DNA from: Mucilaginibacter rubeus
GTDB taxonomy: Bacteria > Bacteroidota > Bacteroidia > Sphingobacteriales > Sphingobacteriaceae
Assembly (NCBI RefSeq): GCF_003286415.2
Contig: NZ_CP043450.1
Span: 5,146,001 to 5,210,000 of the forward strand
Reading direction: 5' to 3'
DNA: 64,000 nt
The notes beneath the pieces were generated by a model. The model was given only the letters and a program-made list of their open reading frames with translations. It made no database searches and was not told where the DNA came from. The position numbers and the translations under genes are program-made. Below are positions 10,501 to 18,861 of this stretch, one piece after another; the stretch's first letter is position 1; each line of letters opens with the position of its first letter.

Positions 10501-10894
10501 CGTTAAGTATATTCACCGGGGCAGCGGCGCCGTTAATTGTTATCTTTTTACCAACATCTGCCGATGTAAAATTTGATCCGGTACATGTAAGTTTGGTCGG
10601 GGTGGCACCGGTGCCTGTTGCAACTATTGTCCCTGTTACAGTTTTAACGTCACCTATAGCACCAAACCAGGCCACGCTGATATAATCATCATAAACACGT
10701 TTCCATCTGCCGGTAGTAACAGAACTCACCTTGATGATAAAACCGTCATTGTCTGTCAAGGTATTACCCGAGTCCCAGAAAAATATTCCCTGGCCGCCGT
10801 CTCCGGTCGCTGCTCTTCCTTGTACAAATACTGATTCATTGCCCGCGCTGTAGACATAGCTACGCAAGGCTGCATAGTTAGCAATTGTTGTCAT
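7559..10894 (-). CDS. large right-handed beta-helix (tail-spike/pectate-lyase-like) protein
   Basis: 1111 residues and no recognisable signal peptide (it starts MTTIANYAALRSYVYSAGNE). Residues 1-80 resemble the particle-attachment head of phage tail spikes (GGQGIFFWDSGNTLTDNDG, VAWFGAIGD). Residues about 170-680 form a parallel beta-helix of the pectate lyase 3 type, starting ITVLQSAINAVAAIGGGSVF and rich in N/I/V ladders such as ISDNTIERTLEGIFL. A small module, FTSADVGKKITI at 109-120, recurs as FSSSDVGKIVQI near 690-701. From about 930 the sequence resembles tail-fibre C-termini (YNFGGQTLRWRQIWGG, VRMNKAQRLNVTSPADGLLI). No phage genes flank it. It may be a stand-alone carbohydrate-binding or depolymerase protein, or a prophage remnant. 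Confidence 0.8.
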   Translation of the reverse strand: MTTIANYAALRSYVYSAGNESVFVQGRAATGDGGQGIFFWDSGNTLTDNDGFIIKVSSVTTGRWKRVYDDYISVAWFGAIGDVKTVTGTIVATGTGATPTKLTCTGSNFTSADVGKKITINGAAAPVNILNEFGSDDIPQALSTTIVTVNSATEVILQDAAATNVTASEVNYGSDNITVLQSAINAVAAIGGGSVFFPAGKYAISGKLQIKNYTHILGESKYNSIIYAISDNFTLIEWDYMAALPAPGNISVKNICLWGYADRFTYQNVPATATVVRCYLMKLSNYQFVEIDNCYGKWSREMGFALSGGTVTITNNILENILRDGINAGDAQKVIMTGNRGRFIEDDFLAVDCSGMSNGSDPTGAVDNIAIVCDNETFGSQGITVGGARNAIIANNNLSFIKGRAIRCSVETASGGQIESLNVVIANNNIKDVLKLCTPELNYGVVDGHNTYPNENSTPRYIPGASADGIELGFTIMKSTSLSNNVYPGTFSTLLKQYVKPEIFWNLEGVNLAHGQSRGVIVAHNSIMQSFSGLTKISDAYGYGLWTRKGNTDVLGYQGTICMANGGSQQNAYYKSYGITVGGPNKGLKIINNYIYGFQRSIYFDPQYWREDITISDNTIERTLEGIFLDVNVSSPAQYPVDMNITGNSFDPDPYLEATDRADTTSAGGTGIADANIVAGTTLLTTTTSTPFSSSDVGKIVQITGAGFLGLLNGPTADPLVAQIVAYNANNSVTLSTPAMTTVNGQTLTKFGMLTGGWANDTGTFYHAVFALYAVGLKVTNNNFKNTKDIVEVNTYTQAFVYSNNYYCDPVSQYGIKTLTNITSNRVFWIDSTPGNFSDQLLAIKNTDLQEAAAQPTSGYFIKNQIVRNTNPVIDANGFILYGWLRLTTGSDPADWQPMYISTTSLKGAIFNQTATTQTAAFKISGAGTILGGLTVGTGLNPSVDNGYNFGGQTLRWRQIWGGFGHIGDPNALDNSAMFQIDSGTRGFLPVRMNKAQRLNVTSPADGLLIYQTDDLSGLYEYNAATSAWRRIYQNVPAIKAVTASGTGSATVISIPHSLGTTPSWFTAVATNGAAGNIGYITADSTNININYAVAPVAGTNNLAYNISFIA

Positions 10895-11597
10895 GGTATA
10901 GTATTAATTTATGAATTGATAATTCGCTGTTGAGTATGGCAGATGCTGCCTCGAACTTGAAATTAATTGTAACTGAGCATCTATGGGGAAAGATTCGGCC
11001 ACGTGATCAGACGTAAGATATCATCCTTTATATCAAATTTTAAATAACGGAGTGGTTGGGGTGAAAATTTGTGATACATAAACAGAAGGGCTGTTTTAAG
11101 AAGTAGGTTAGGTTTAATTTTATACTATGAATGTAGTAAAGATTTCTGTTTCGTGCAACTTAAAATTAATAAGTTAACACAATTTAACAACAAAGACTAT
11201 GTGTTTTTACACAGGGCCTTTGTGACCAAATTTAGTTTTACTAATCGCTTACAGGCCGGGGAGAGCTCTGCAATTAAGATGCGATATTATACTACGTTAA
11301 CATTTCCGGATCAGGAATAGTGTCGAAAAATCCCCTTGTACGTTTGCCTGAAGATGTCCCGGTACAGGTAGGCTTATTTGAGCTGGCTTGCGGTATACTG
11401 TTTATTACTTATACAGCTATAACTCTTTAGACCAAAGCGCAGCTTTGATTAACCGCAAAGCACGGGTAGCTAATGAAGCGAGTTTCAATTGTCTAACTTA
11501 ATGCGCGTCAAGATTCTAATAAAACAAGCAAGCCCTCCTAAGAGGGCTTGCTCAGTCAATTGTCATTTGCAAGATTTAATCCTGCGGGATACGGTTA
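10895..11597. other. 700 bp intergenic region without a supported gene
   Basis: Neither strand has an ORF with coding character here. The right end holds the terminator of the 11598-13184 gene. The left part must hold the promoter of the beta-helix gene, but no convincing TTTG/TAnnTTTG pair could be placed. The rest is AT-rich with stops in all frames, possibly decayed sequence. Confidence 0.6.
11517..11552 (-). terminator. intrinsic terminator after the Wzi/RemB-like gene
   Basis: 11-bp stem AGCAAGCCCTC (11527-11537) / GAGGGCTTGCT (11542-11552) with loop CTAA. Read on the minus strand it is followed by TTGTTTTATT. It lies 46 bp beyond the stop of the minus-strand gene at 11598. Confidence 0.88.
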
Positions 11598-13184
11598 TCA
11601 ATGAACCTTATAACTTGCCAAATCGTTGTATATGGCACGGAAAGAACTGCGGATACCAAAAGTCAGCATAGATGTTTTGTCATTAAACTGATCATTTTTA
11701 TCCCTGCGGATTAAACCGCCGAGCTCAAACCTTAAGTTGTATTTAGGATTAATTAAATAAGCTACCTTTCCTTCAAAATAAACCATGTTTGTAGTTAAAC
11801 CCTGACCTGTATAATTGCCAAATTCGCGCGCCGGGTCGCGATAGCCCTGATAAGGATCTTTACCATAGTTTAGACCGTTGACATCGAGGCCATAATGGCC
11901 ATAGTCAATCTCGCCTGTAAAGTCAAACCTTTTATATGAATAATTCAGCAAGCCTACCGCCTCACGGAAATTAGCACCCCACGGATGCCCGATTGGCTCT
12001 CCATTTTCAGTATAGTTAATTACAGATGTACGTTCTGAGTAGGTATAAGGTTTAACATTGTTTGTTTCAAGCAAATAGTTTAAACCCTTAACATTGAACA
12101 GGTTTGCTCCTCTTATACCCAATTGAAAGCCATATTTATTACGTGAGCTGCCCTTACTTGAAAAAAAGCTTGATGACTCAAACTCGTCAAGCGCAAACTG
12201 TCCGTAAGCAGTAATACCATCGGTTAATTTATATTTAGCGGTAAAGCCAATCAAAGCATTATCGGGCGAACCGTTTGAGGCTTCAACCGGCCTCAAAAAT
12301 ATCACCGGGTTTATGTAAGTGAAATCAAAGCCGCGCTGATGACCCAAGTCGTCTTTAGCGGCCCAGATTACAGCATCAAAGAAACCGAGCGATAACCTGT
12401 TAGTTACATTCCAGTCCAGGTAATGGAACACACCAAATTTCTTCCTGTCGCCATTATCCACTTTTATGGAAAGCGGGTCATCGAAATAAGCCCACATGGC
12501 CATATACCGCACATTACCCAGTGTAGCCGTTAATTTAAAAAAGGGATATGGTGACGCATAATCAGATAACAGCAATGAGCGATACCCATCGCCCACAAAG
12601 GTTTTATCACGACCGGCACTGATATTCAAAAACTTTACAGGCGTATAAGAAACATTGGCTGTGATGTATGACCAGCGGTATTCGTTACCATAAATACCTG
12701 CGTACGCCTGCCCTGGAGCTATGCCAACCTGGTTAACGTAGGTTTGCAGGTAATTGGGCAATTCTGCACGGTTTTCATAACCTGCAACATTATATGAAAA
12801 GTTTTTACCGAAAGTACCGCCGAACTGGATGCCAAGCGTACCAAAATTGGTATTCTTTTTCCCGGAAAAATCGCGGCTAACGTTAAAGTCGGGCAACAGA
12901 TCGGCATAAAAAGTGGAGTTCTTGCTCTTAACATCAATCTGATGTTCGTTAAAAAAACGACCTTTAAGCCCGTTCAGGTTCATTAATGAATCGTAGTGCT
13001 CCTTCAAAAGCGAATCATCAACCATAAAAGGCTTTAGTGAACTATGTACCCTTGTTTTGGTTGAATAAACATCCTCATTAAGTTTTTGGTAAAACTGGTA
13101 ATTATAAGATTGATATTCGGACTGTGCTTCCGCCAATCCACTTATCAAAAACAGTAAAATAATGCTTGTAAATATTCTCTTCAT
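11598..13184 (-). CDS. outer-membrane beta-barrel protein, Wzi/RemB-like
   Basis: 528 residues with a signal peptide MKRIFTSIILLFLISGLAEAQ. The remainder is made of alternating barrel strands. The segment GRDKTFVGDGYRSLLLSDYA plus FPFFKLTATLG-like and FHYLDWNVTNRLSLGFFDAV is characteristic of Wzi-type capsule-assembly proteins and of the RemB gliding-motility protein of Flavobacterium. Wzi binds group 1 capsule at the cell surface; RemB is needed for normal gliding. It is 27 bp downstream of gmd on the same strand, which favours a role with a surface polysaccharide. The exact orthology was not tested. Confidence 0.78.
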   Translation of the reverse strand: MKRIFTSIILLFLISGLAEAQSEYQSYNYQFYQKLNEDVYSTKTRVHSSLKPFMVDDSLLKEHYDSLMNLNGLKGRFFNEHQIDVKSKNSTFYADLLPDFNVSRDFSGKKNTNFGTLGIQFGGTFGKNFSYNVAGYENRAELPNYLQTYVNQVGIAPGQAYAGIYGNEYRWSYITANVSYTPVKFLNISAGRDKTFVGDGYRSLLLSDYASPYPFFKLTATLGNVRYMAMWAYFDDPLSIKVDNGDRKKFGVFHYLDWNVTNRLSLGFFDAVIWAAKDDLGHQRGFDFTYINPVIFLRPVEASNGSPDNALIGFTAKYKLTDGITAYGQFALDEFESSSFFSSKGSSRNKYGFQLGIRGANLFNVKGLNYLLETNNVKPYTYSERTSVINYTENGEPIGHPWGANFREAVGLLNYSYKRFDFTGEIDYGHYGLDVNGLNYGKDPYQGYRDPAREFGNYTGQGLTTNMVYFEGKVAYLINPKYNLRFELGGLIRRDKNDQFNDKTSMLTFGIRSSFRAIYNDLASYKVH

Positions 13185-13211
13185 ATGTAGGTTATATGTT
13201 TTGGTCGTTGA

Positions 13212-14348
13212 TTATTCAAAATAATTAAGCGTGTTAAAACCGCCTTTTCTCAGGTATTCGTCTTTTTTCACCAAATGCAAATCGGCAAGTACCATATCAG
13301 TTACCAGCGCCTGCAGGTCATATTTAGGTTTCCAGTCCAATTTATTATACGCTTTGGCAGCATCACCAATTAACAGATCAACTTCTGTTGGCCTGAAATA
13401 ACGGGGATCAACCTTAACTACTGTCTGCCCAAATCTTAAGGCATCCAAATTCAATCCAAGCGTAGTGGCACGTTCCTCATCAATATCAATGATCACGCCA
13501 CGTTCGTTTTCATCCTTCCCGCTAAACTCAACTTCTATACCCAGTTCCAAAAATGCCATCCTGATAAAGTCGCGTACGGTGGTTGTTACACCTGTCGCTA
13601 TTACAAAATCTTCGGCAGTTTCCTGCTGCAGCATCAGCCACATGGCTTCTACATAATCTTTGGCATGCCCCCAATCACGTTGCGCCGAAAGATTGCCAAC
13701 ATACAGGCAATTTTGCAGGCCAAGCGCTATTTTGGATGCCGCACGTGTAATTTTACGGGTAACAAAAGTTTCGCCCCGTACCGGGCTCTCATGGTTAAAA
13801 AGGATCCCGTTGCAAGCGTACATGCCATAAGCTTCGCGATAGTTAACTACAATCCAATAACCATATAGTTTTGCTACAGCGTACGGCGAGCGTGGATAAA
13901 AAGGGGTAGTTTCACTTTGCGGTACTGCCTGCACCAAGCCATAAAGCTCAGACGTGGAAGCCTGGTAAACCCGCGTTTTTTTAGTAAGATCAAGAAGCCG
14001 GACGGCTTCAAGAATGCGCAAAGTGCCAACACCATCGGCATTGGCGGTATATTCGGGTGTTTCAAAACTCACTTTCACGTGGCTTTGAGCGGCAAGGTTA
14101 TAAATTTCGTCGGGCTGAACTTCTTGTATAAGCCTGATCAGGTTAGTTGAATCGGTAAGATCACCGTAATGAAGCCTGAATTTAACGTTGGGTTCATGCG
14201 GATCATGGTATAAATGATCAATCCTATCTGTATTTAATAATGACGATCGGCGTTTAACTCCATGCACCTCATAACCCTTTTTCAGCAAAAACTCTGCTAA
14301 ATAAGCGCCATCCTGCCCTGTTATTCCTGTTATTAAAGCCTTTTTCAT
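13212..14348 (-). CDS. gmd: GDP-mannose 4,6-dehydratase
   Basis: 378 residues from the preferred start MKKALITGITGQDG; the frame stays open 11 codons further upstream (to 14381), but that extension has no family match. It converts GDP-D-mannose to GDP-4-keto-6-deoxy-D-mannose, precursor of GDP-L-fucose, GDP-D-rhamnose and related 6-deoxyhexoses. Visible are the nucleotide-binding GITGQDGAYLAE at residues 8-19, STSELYG, the catalytic YAVAK (Y-x3-K) and the GMD-specific LFNHESPVRGETFVTRKI. A fucose synthase gene is not adjacent. It is followed by the Wzi/RemB-like gene, so the two probably share a transcript for surface glycan production. Confidence 0.95.
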   Translation of the reverse strand: MKKALITGITGQDGAYLAEFLLKKGYEVHGVKRRSSLLNTDRIDHLYHDPHEPNVKFRLHYGDLTDSTNLIRLIQEVQPDEIYNLAAQSHVKVSFETPEYTANADGVGTLRILEAVRLLDLTKKTRVYQASTSELYGLVQAVPQSETTPFYPRSPYAVAKLYGYWIVVNYREAYGMYACNGILFNHESPVRGETFVTRKITRAASKIALGLQNCLYVGNLSAQRDWGHAKDYVEAMWLMLQQETAEDFVIATGVTTTVRDFIRMAFLELGIEVEFSGKDENERGVIIDIDEERATTLGLNLDALRFGQTVVKVDPRYFRPTEVDLLIGDAAKAYNKLDWKPKYDLQALVTDMVLADLHLVKKDEYLRKGGFNTLNYFE

Positions 14349-14494
14349 TAATAAATAGCGCACATGTATTGTGCAATACAATAATATCCAATTTTATTGT
14401 AATTACGTCCATAACGCTTAATATATAAGACAGGCAGCGGTTGATGCTACTGTTAAATGACTGATAAGGATATTAAAATAAGCTTGCGGGATAA

Positions 14495-15058
14495 TTAAAT
14501 TCCGGCTACGGTATCTTCCAGTTCCTTATACCAATCGGCACCGTATTTACGAATAAGCGGATCTTTTAGAAACTCGTGAACACGCACTTTCAACTCGTCG
14601 CCAAATGAACATGCTGGGCTGCAGATATTCCAGCGGTCGTAGTTTAAAACATCAAACTCAGGATATGAGGTGATACGGATAGGATACAAATGGCAGGAGA
14701 TAGGTTTTTTCCAGCTAACGGCACCTTCTTCGTAGGCTTTTTCAATACCACATTTTGTTATACCATTTTCCCATATTACGTAAGCGCATTCTTTATTGGT
14801 ATCAACACAAGGAGTTGTATAATCGCCCTCAAAATCGGTTACATATACACCGTCCTGCTCAATGGTTTTGATGCCTTTTGCAGTAAGATAAGGTTTTACC
14901 TTAGGGTAGATCTCTTTCAGGATATCAAGCTCGTCGGCATTAAGCGGGGCACCCGAATCACCTTCAAGGCAGCAGGCTCCCTTGCACTTATTTAAGTTAC
15001 ATACAAAATTTTCCTTTACTACATCCTCGTGTAATAACACATTGCCAACCTCAATCAT
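14495..15058 (-). CDS. DUF3109 family cysteine-rich protein
   Basis: 187 residues, no signal peptide. Conserved cysteines occur in NLNKCKGACCLEGDSGAPL, then in TPCVDTNKECAYVIWENGITKCGIEKA, SCHLYPIRI and NICSPACSFGD. This is the pattern of DUF3109, a Bacteroidota family related to YkgJ-like zinc- or iron-binding CxxxCC proteins. No activity is known to me for this branch. It begins 10 bp after the stop of the DUF3108 gene, so the two are cotranscribed. Confidence 0.85.
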   Translation of the reverse strand: MIEVGNVLLHEDVVKENFVCNLNKCKGACCLEGDSGAPLNADELDILKEIYPKVKPYLTAKGIKTIEQDGVYVTDFEGDYTTPCVDTNKECAYVIWENGITKCGIEKAYEEGAVSWKKPISCHLYPIRITSYPEFDVLNYDRWNICSPACSFGDELKVRVHEFLKDPLIRKYGADWYKELEDTVAGI

Positions 15059-15068
15059 CTTTTTAAAA

Positions 15069-15863
15069 TCAATCTTTAATAGGATTTAACGGATACTTAA
15101 GTCCCGATGCCGATTTCAGGTCCATCGTTACGCTACCAATCAGCACTTCAACATGGGCTTTTACCGGTATCCTGTTTTTGTCATTAGTAACCCAAAGGTA
15201 CAACTTACTGTTTTTCCGAAAAATACGTCCCGGAATAATTGCCGGGCTAAATTTAAGACAATTAAACTTACCAAGCGAACACTCAACCGTTTCGGTACCC
15301 ACATAGGTTATCTGCATACTGTGAAAGCCATCCTCCAAAAAGTATTGCAGATCAAATGTATCACCCTCGTGCAATTTTGAAACATCGATAGCCCGCGCGA
15401 AATAATAGGCCGATACAAAATCAAAGGACTCTCCCTTATACCCGAACGTTCCCTTATTCGCCGTTACCTTTTTATCTTTCTGATCAAAGGTAACATTGTC
15501 TGTATGCCTGTATTTACCTTCCCTCCTGTTCTCGGTATAAAAATAAGGCATCAGCGTTGTTTGATCAACGTACGACTCATAACGGTTACGCACCTTGTAA
15601 AACAGGTCGAAAGAGCCCGCAGTTTTTCCCTCAGCAACAAGGTGGAAAGTTGGACGGTCATTATATTTCTTATCGCTGGCCTCTACCTTAATGGTAGCCT
15701 CGGCAGCCGTAAAAAAACCGTACTTCATCTTGTAATCCAGTTGTTCGCCAGCCTTGAAAATCGATTCGTTGATCTTCTTCAACTCCTGGGCAGAACCCCC
15801 GGAACAACAGACTATAAAAAGCAGTACAGTAAAAAAATATTTATTTATCAGCAGTTTTTTCAT
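15069..15863 (-). CDS. DUF3108 domain protein, exported
   Basis: 264 residues with signal peptide MKKLLINKYFFTVLLFIVCC (cleavage near GGSAQ). The mature part has the DUF3108 signature: FKAGEQLDYKMKYGFFTAAE near the start, then LFYKVRNRYESYVDQTTLMP, YTENRREGKYRHTDNVTFD and VWVTNDKNRIPVKAHVEV-like ending (here LWVTNDKNRIPVKA). The family is periplasmic and predicted to be beta-rich; some members are linked to envelope lipids but no reaction is established. It sits directly upstream of the DUF3109 gene. Confidence 0.85.
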   Translation of the reverse strand: MKKLLINKYFFTVLLFIVCCSGGSAQELKKINESIFKAGEQLDYKMKYGFFTAAEATIKVEASDKKYNDRPTFHLVAEGKTAGSFDLFYKVRNRYESYVDQTTLMPYFYTENRREGKYRHTDNVTFDQKDKKVTANKGTFGYKGESFDFVSAYYFARAIDVSKLHEGDTFDLQYFLEDGFHSMQITYVGTETVECSLGKFNCLKFSPAIIPGRIFRKNSKLYLWVTNDKNRIPVKAHVEVLIGSVTMDLKSASGLKYPLNPIKD

Positions 15864-15956
15864 TGATTAATAGCCCCTTTTGCGGGACTGGTGATAAGAC
15901 AACTGCTATTATAAATGGTTTAAATCTATTTTTATTGCCTGCTGCAGCTTAAAAAC

Positions 15957-16484
15957 TTAGTCCTTACGCTTATAGATAGGAACGGTTGAGCATGGCTCAC
16001 CAAACATAAGGCTTTTCACCACGGCAGTTAGCCTTTTAGTGATCTCAACATAAGCAGATACCGGCACCTCCGTATCGCCGCAACCTTTAAGTACAATGCG
16101 CTGCCCGCGGTATTGCTCAAAATCGGCTTTAGCTATCTCCTTTTCAAAAAGCACAGTTTCAAGCACCTCTTTATCACCAAAAACTATTTCGCGGGCGTAA
16201 GGGGCCATACGGTTAGCCAGCAGCATATACGCCCATGCAGGTACAATAGCATCGGCAGAGCAGGTAATACCCACGTTCTTGCCCTCGTATTGCGCCCAGT
16301 CATATTCTTTTATAAAGTCCCTGAAATCCTTCTCCTTTAAAATAAGGCCGTGGAAAAGGTTATCTTTTATATCGTATATAACGCGATCACCTGCCGGATA
16401 AAAGTCTGCCGGGTCTAAGGTAACCAAGCCACTCTGGGCTACCTTATTTACTATGTTTTCCTGGATATCCATACCGTTTATCAT
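15957..16484 (-). CDS. DUF2480 family protein
   Basis: 175 residues from the ATG at 16482-16484 (MINGMDIQENIVNKVAQSG); an upstream TTG could add three codons. The family is confined to Bacteroidota and is typically annotated DUF2480. Conserved stretches are LVTLDPADFYP, VIYDIKDNLFHGLILKEKDFR and VVLKGCGDTEVP-like (here IVLKGCGDTEVPVSAYVEIT). It is cytoplasmic. No function is known. It is separated from the PpiD-like gene by a terminator, so it has its own transcript or reads through from upstream. Confidence 0.85.
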   Translation of the reverse strand: MINGMDIQENIVNKVAQSGLVTLDPADFYPAGDRVIYDIKDNLFHGLILKEKDFRDFIKEYDWAQYEGKNVGITCSADAIVPAWAYMLLANRMAPYAREIVFGDKEVLETVLFEKEIAKADFEQYRGQRIVLKGCGDTEVPVSAYVEITKRLTAVVKSLMFGEPCSTVPIYKRKD

Positions 16485-16570
16485 GAAAGCCAAAAGCCGA
16501 ATGCGTAGAGCCTAAAGCTGCTTAGCTTGATTTTAAATATTAATTATTTGCCCCTAATAACAGGCACTAT

Positions 16571-16613
16571 ATAAAACAAAAAATCCGGGAGCGGCTTAAC
16601 GCTACTCCCGGAT
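16571..16613 (-). terminator. intrinsic terminator after the PpiD-like gene
   Basis: 9-bp stem ATCCGGGAG (16583-16591) / CTCCCGGAT (16605-16613), followed on the minus strand by TTTTTGTTTTAT. It closes the long minus-strand unit that ends with the gene at 16636. Confidence 0.88.
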
Positions 16614-16635
16614 ACAAATTTACTTTAAATTTTAT

Positions 16636-18765
16636 TTAGAAAAATTTAGCTCTGTTATCTTTTACAATTGCATTATCTTTTAATGCATCCAGAACTAAGC
16701 CTTGTGAACGTTGTAACAAGGCCTGGCCAATTTGTTCTTTTTGTTTAACGGCATTACCAAGTGCAGGTGGGTTAGTGAAACCATTAACCACAAACACATA
16801 AACACCTTGAGTACCGTCAACCGGTTTTGAAATTTTGTTAACCGCAGAACCAAATACAGAACCAATAACTTTGTATTCTGCAGATTGGCCAGGGATGATC
16901 GGGTTAGCGAAAACAATGTTTTCAACCGGAACCACTTTGCTGTTTACCTTTTGAGCAACCTGATCGATAGAAGCACCACCGCCAAGGGCAGAGTCAAATT
17001 TCTCTTTCAGTTGTTTAGCTTTAACCTCGTTACGTACCATTGGCTCAATTTGCTTTTTAACAGCTTCAAGAGCTAATGTACCTTTAGGCTTGATCTCGGT
17101 AAGGCGGGTTACGATATATTGATCGCCTACAGTAAATACTTTATCAGTGATATCGCCTTTTTCGGCTTTGTAAGCCCATCTAACTACATCACGGGCGTTA
17201 TCCAAACCTGGCAGGCCAGAAGCTATAGCGGTAACATCTTCGGCAGTACGAGATTTTAAACCTTCTTTTTTTGCCTCAGCTTCAAAGTTATCAGATGTTA
17301 ACGAAGCTAAAAATGCTTGTGCTTTGCTGTAAGCTACAGTTTGGGTTTTGCTGCTTGCAGTTAAAGGTTTATCAACCACACCAACTTTAACCAGTTTTAC
17401 AGAGCCTTTTTGATCTTCAACCTGGATAACATGGTAACCAAATTGCGATTTTACAACAAGGATGTCGCCTTTGTTTGCTTTGAAAGCAGCATTGTAATAT
17501 TCAGGAACTAATGCGCCCTGGCCACCACCCATAACGCCATTGGCATCAAATGATGGAATTTCACCGCCTTTTACAGCGCTGCCTTTATCGGCAGAGAAAG
17601 TTGTTGCCAATTCGGCAAATGACTTACCGCCCTGAATTAATTTTTTGATTGAATCCGCTTTAGCTTTTGCTTTATCCTCGCCACCTGCAGATGCAAGGTC
17701 GATCAGGATGTGCCTTGTTTTAACTGAGTCAAAAGTAGTTTTGCTGTCAACCAGTTTAGCTATTTTGTAGCTTCCGTTTTCAATGTAAGGCCCGTATACA
17801 AATCCTTTGGCAGCGCTAAACATGGTTGTATCCAGTTTAGGATCAAGGCTGCCTTTACGCTGATAAGCTAAAGGTGCTTTTGTTTCGGCGTTGATCTGAA
17901 CAAAAAGCGAATCGTTATTAGTTGTCTTAAATTCGTTCGCTAATTTTTCTGCCTGTAGTTTAACAGCAGCTGAGTCTTCTTTTGAAGGAGCGGCGTTAAA
18001 AGTAACGTATTCAAAGTCCCTTAACTCCTGTGGAGTTTTAAACTGGGCTTTGTGAGCATCATAATATGCGCTGTAATCGCCATCGGTTAAAGTAACTTTA
18101 GCATCGGGGATTGAAGCATAATCAAGTGATACATATTTAAAGTTAACCAGCTTGTTTTTTGCTTCGTAGTCATCCGTAGCTTCAAGCGAGTTTACATAAA
18201 GGCCATTGGTAACCAATGTCATGTATTTGGTTGCTTTTTTAGCTTCAATTAAATCAACAACAAAGTTATGCCATGCTTCTTTTTGAGCAGGATCGGCTTT
18301 ACCTGATTGAAGGTAGGCTTTAAACTGGTTGTACTTGCTGCGGTCAAACTGGCCTGTTTGCTGATCGGCAAACTGACGGGCAATCTGAGGGTCGGGATTA
18401 TTGTCGCCAATCATCACGCTCATTTCGTCGTCACCAACTGTAAGGCCAAGTTTTTCAATTTCTTTGCCTATCAGCATCTGGCTTAAATACTGGTTCCAGG
18501 TAGTTTCCTGCAAATAGCTTGCTATCTGCGGAGAAATGCTCTGTCCCTGTTGTTTAAACTGTGCTGAATTTTGCTCCAGCTTTTCGTTGAATTTGTCATA
18601 GGGCACTTTTTCGCCGTTTACAACGGCAAGCTCGTTACTATCGTCCCTGAAAAAGGAACCGCCCGATCTTACAACTTCGCTCACAATAAATGCAAGCAGC
18701 GCGAGGCCAATAAAGAATGCGAGAATCTTCCCCATTCTTTCGCGCAAAAAACCCATTATACCCAT
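16636..18765 (-). CDS. PpiD-like membrane-anchored peptidylprolyl isomerase
   Basis: 709 residues. It begins MGIMGFLRERMGKILAFFIG with one inner-membrane anchor near residues 12-32, then a SurA_N-like region and a parvulin (PpiC) domain near residues 345-450 (RHILIDLASAGGEDKAKAKA, AELATTFSADKGSAVKGGEI, GYHVIQVEDQ). A second parvulin-like stretch follows around 500-610. PpiD-type proteins are periplasmic chaperones at the Sec translocon helping outer-membrane proteins fold. In Bacteroidota this gene commonly follows lptC, as here (96 bp downstream of it), so it is part of an envelope-biogenesis block. Confidence 0.9.
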   Translation of the reverse strand: MGIMGFLRERMGKILAFFIGLALLAFIVSEVVRSGGSFFRDDSNELAVVNGEKVPYDKFNEKLEQNSAQFKQQGQSISPQIASYLQETTWNQYLSQMLIGKEIEKLGLTVGDDEMSVMIGDNNPDPQIARQFADQQTGQFDRSKYNQFKAYLQSGKADPAQKEAWHNFVVDLIEAKKATKYMTLVTNGLYVNSLEATDDYEAKNKLVNFKYVSLDYASIPDAKVTLTDGDYSAYYDAHKAQFKTPQELRDFEYVTFNAAPSKEDSAAVKLQAEKLANEFKTTNNDSLFVQINAETKAPLAYQRKGSLDPKLDTTMFSAAKGFVYGPYIENGSYKIAKLVDSKTTFDSVKTRHILIDLASAGGEDKAKAKADSIKKLIQGGKSFAELATTFSADKGSAVKGGEIPSFDANGVMGGGQGALVPEYYNAAFKANKGDILVVKSQFGYHVIQVEDQKGSVKLVKVGVVDKPLTASSKTQTVAYSKAQAFLASLTSDNFEAEAKKEGLKSRTAEDVTAIASGLPGLDNARDVVRWAYKAEKGDITDKVFTVGDQYIVTRLTEIKPKGTLALEAVKKQIEPMVRNEVKAKQLKEKFDSALGGGASIDQVAQKVNSKVVPVENIVFANPIIPGQSAEYKVIGSVFGSAVNKISKPVDGTQGVYVFVVNGFTNPPALGNAVKQKEQIGQALLQRSQGLVLDALKDNAIVKDNRAKFF

Positions 18766-18861
18766 ATTACATTTATAATTATTCTATTCTTTTTTAAAGA
18801 GGGCGCAAGATACAATTTTTACTAAAATTCTATAACACAAAATTTTCGTTAAAAAAAGTCA

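Noticed and set aside
11489..11671. 60-residue plus-strand ORF overlapping the end of the Wzi/RemB-like gene
   Set aside because: Crosses the terminator hairpin and the opposing gene.
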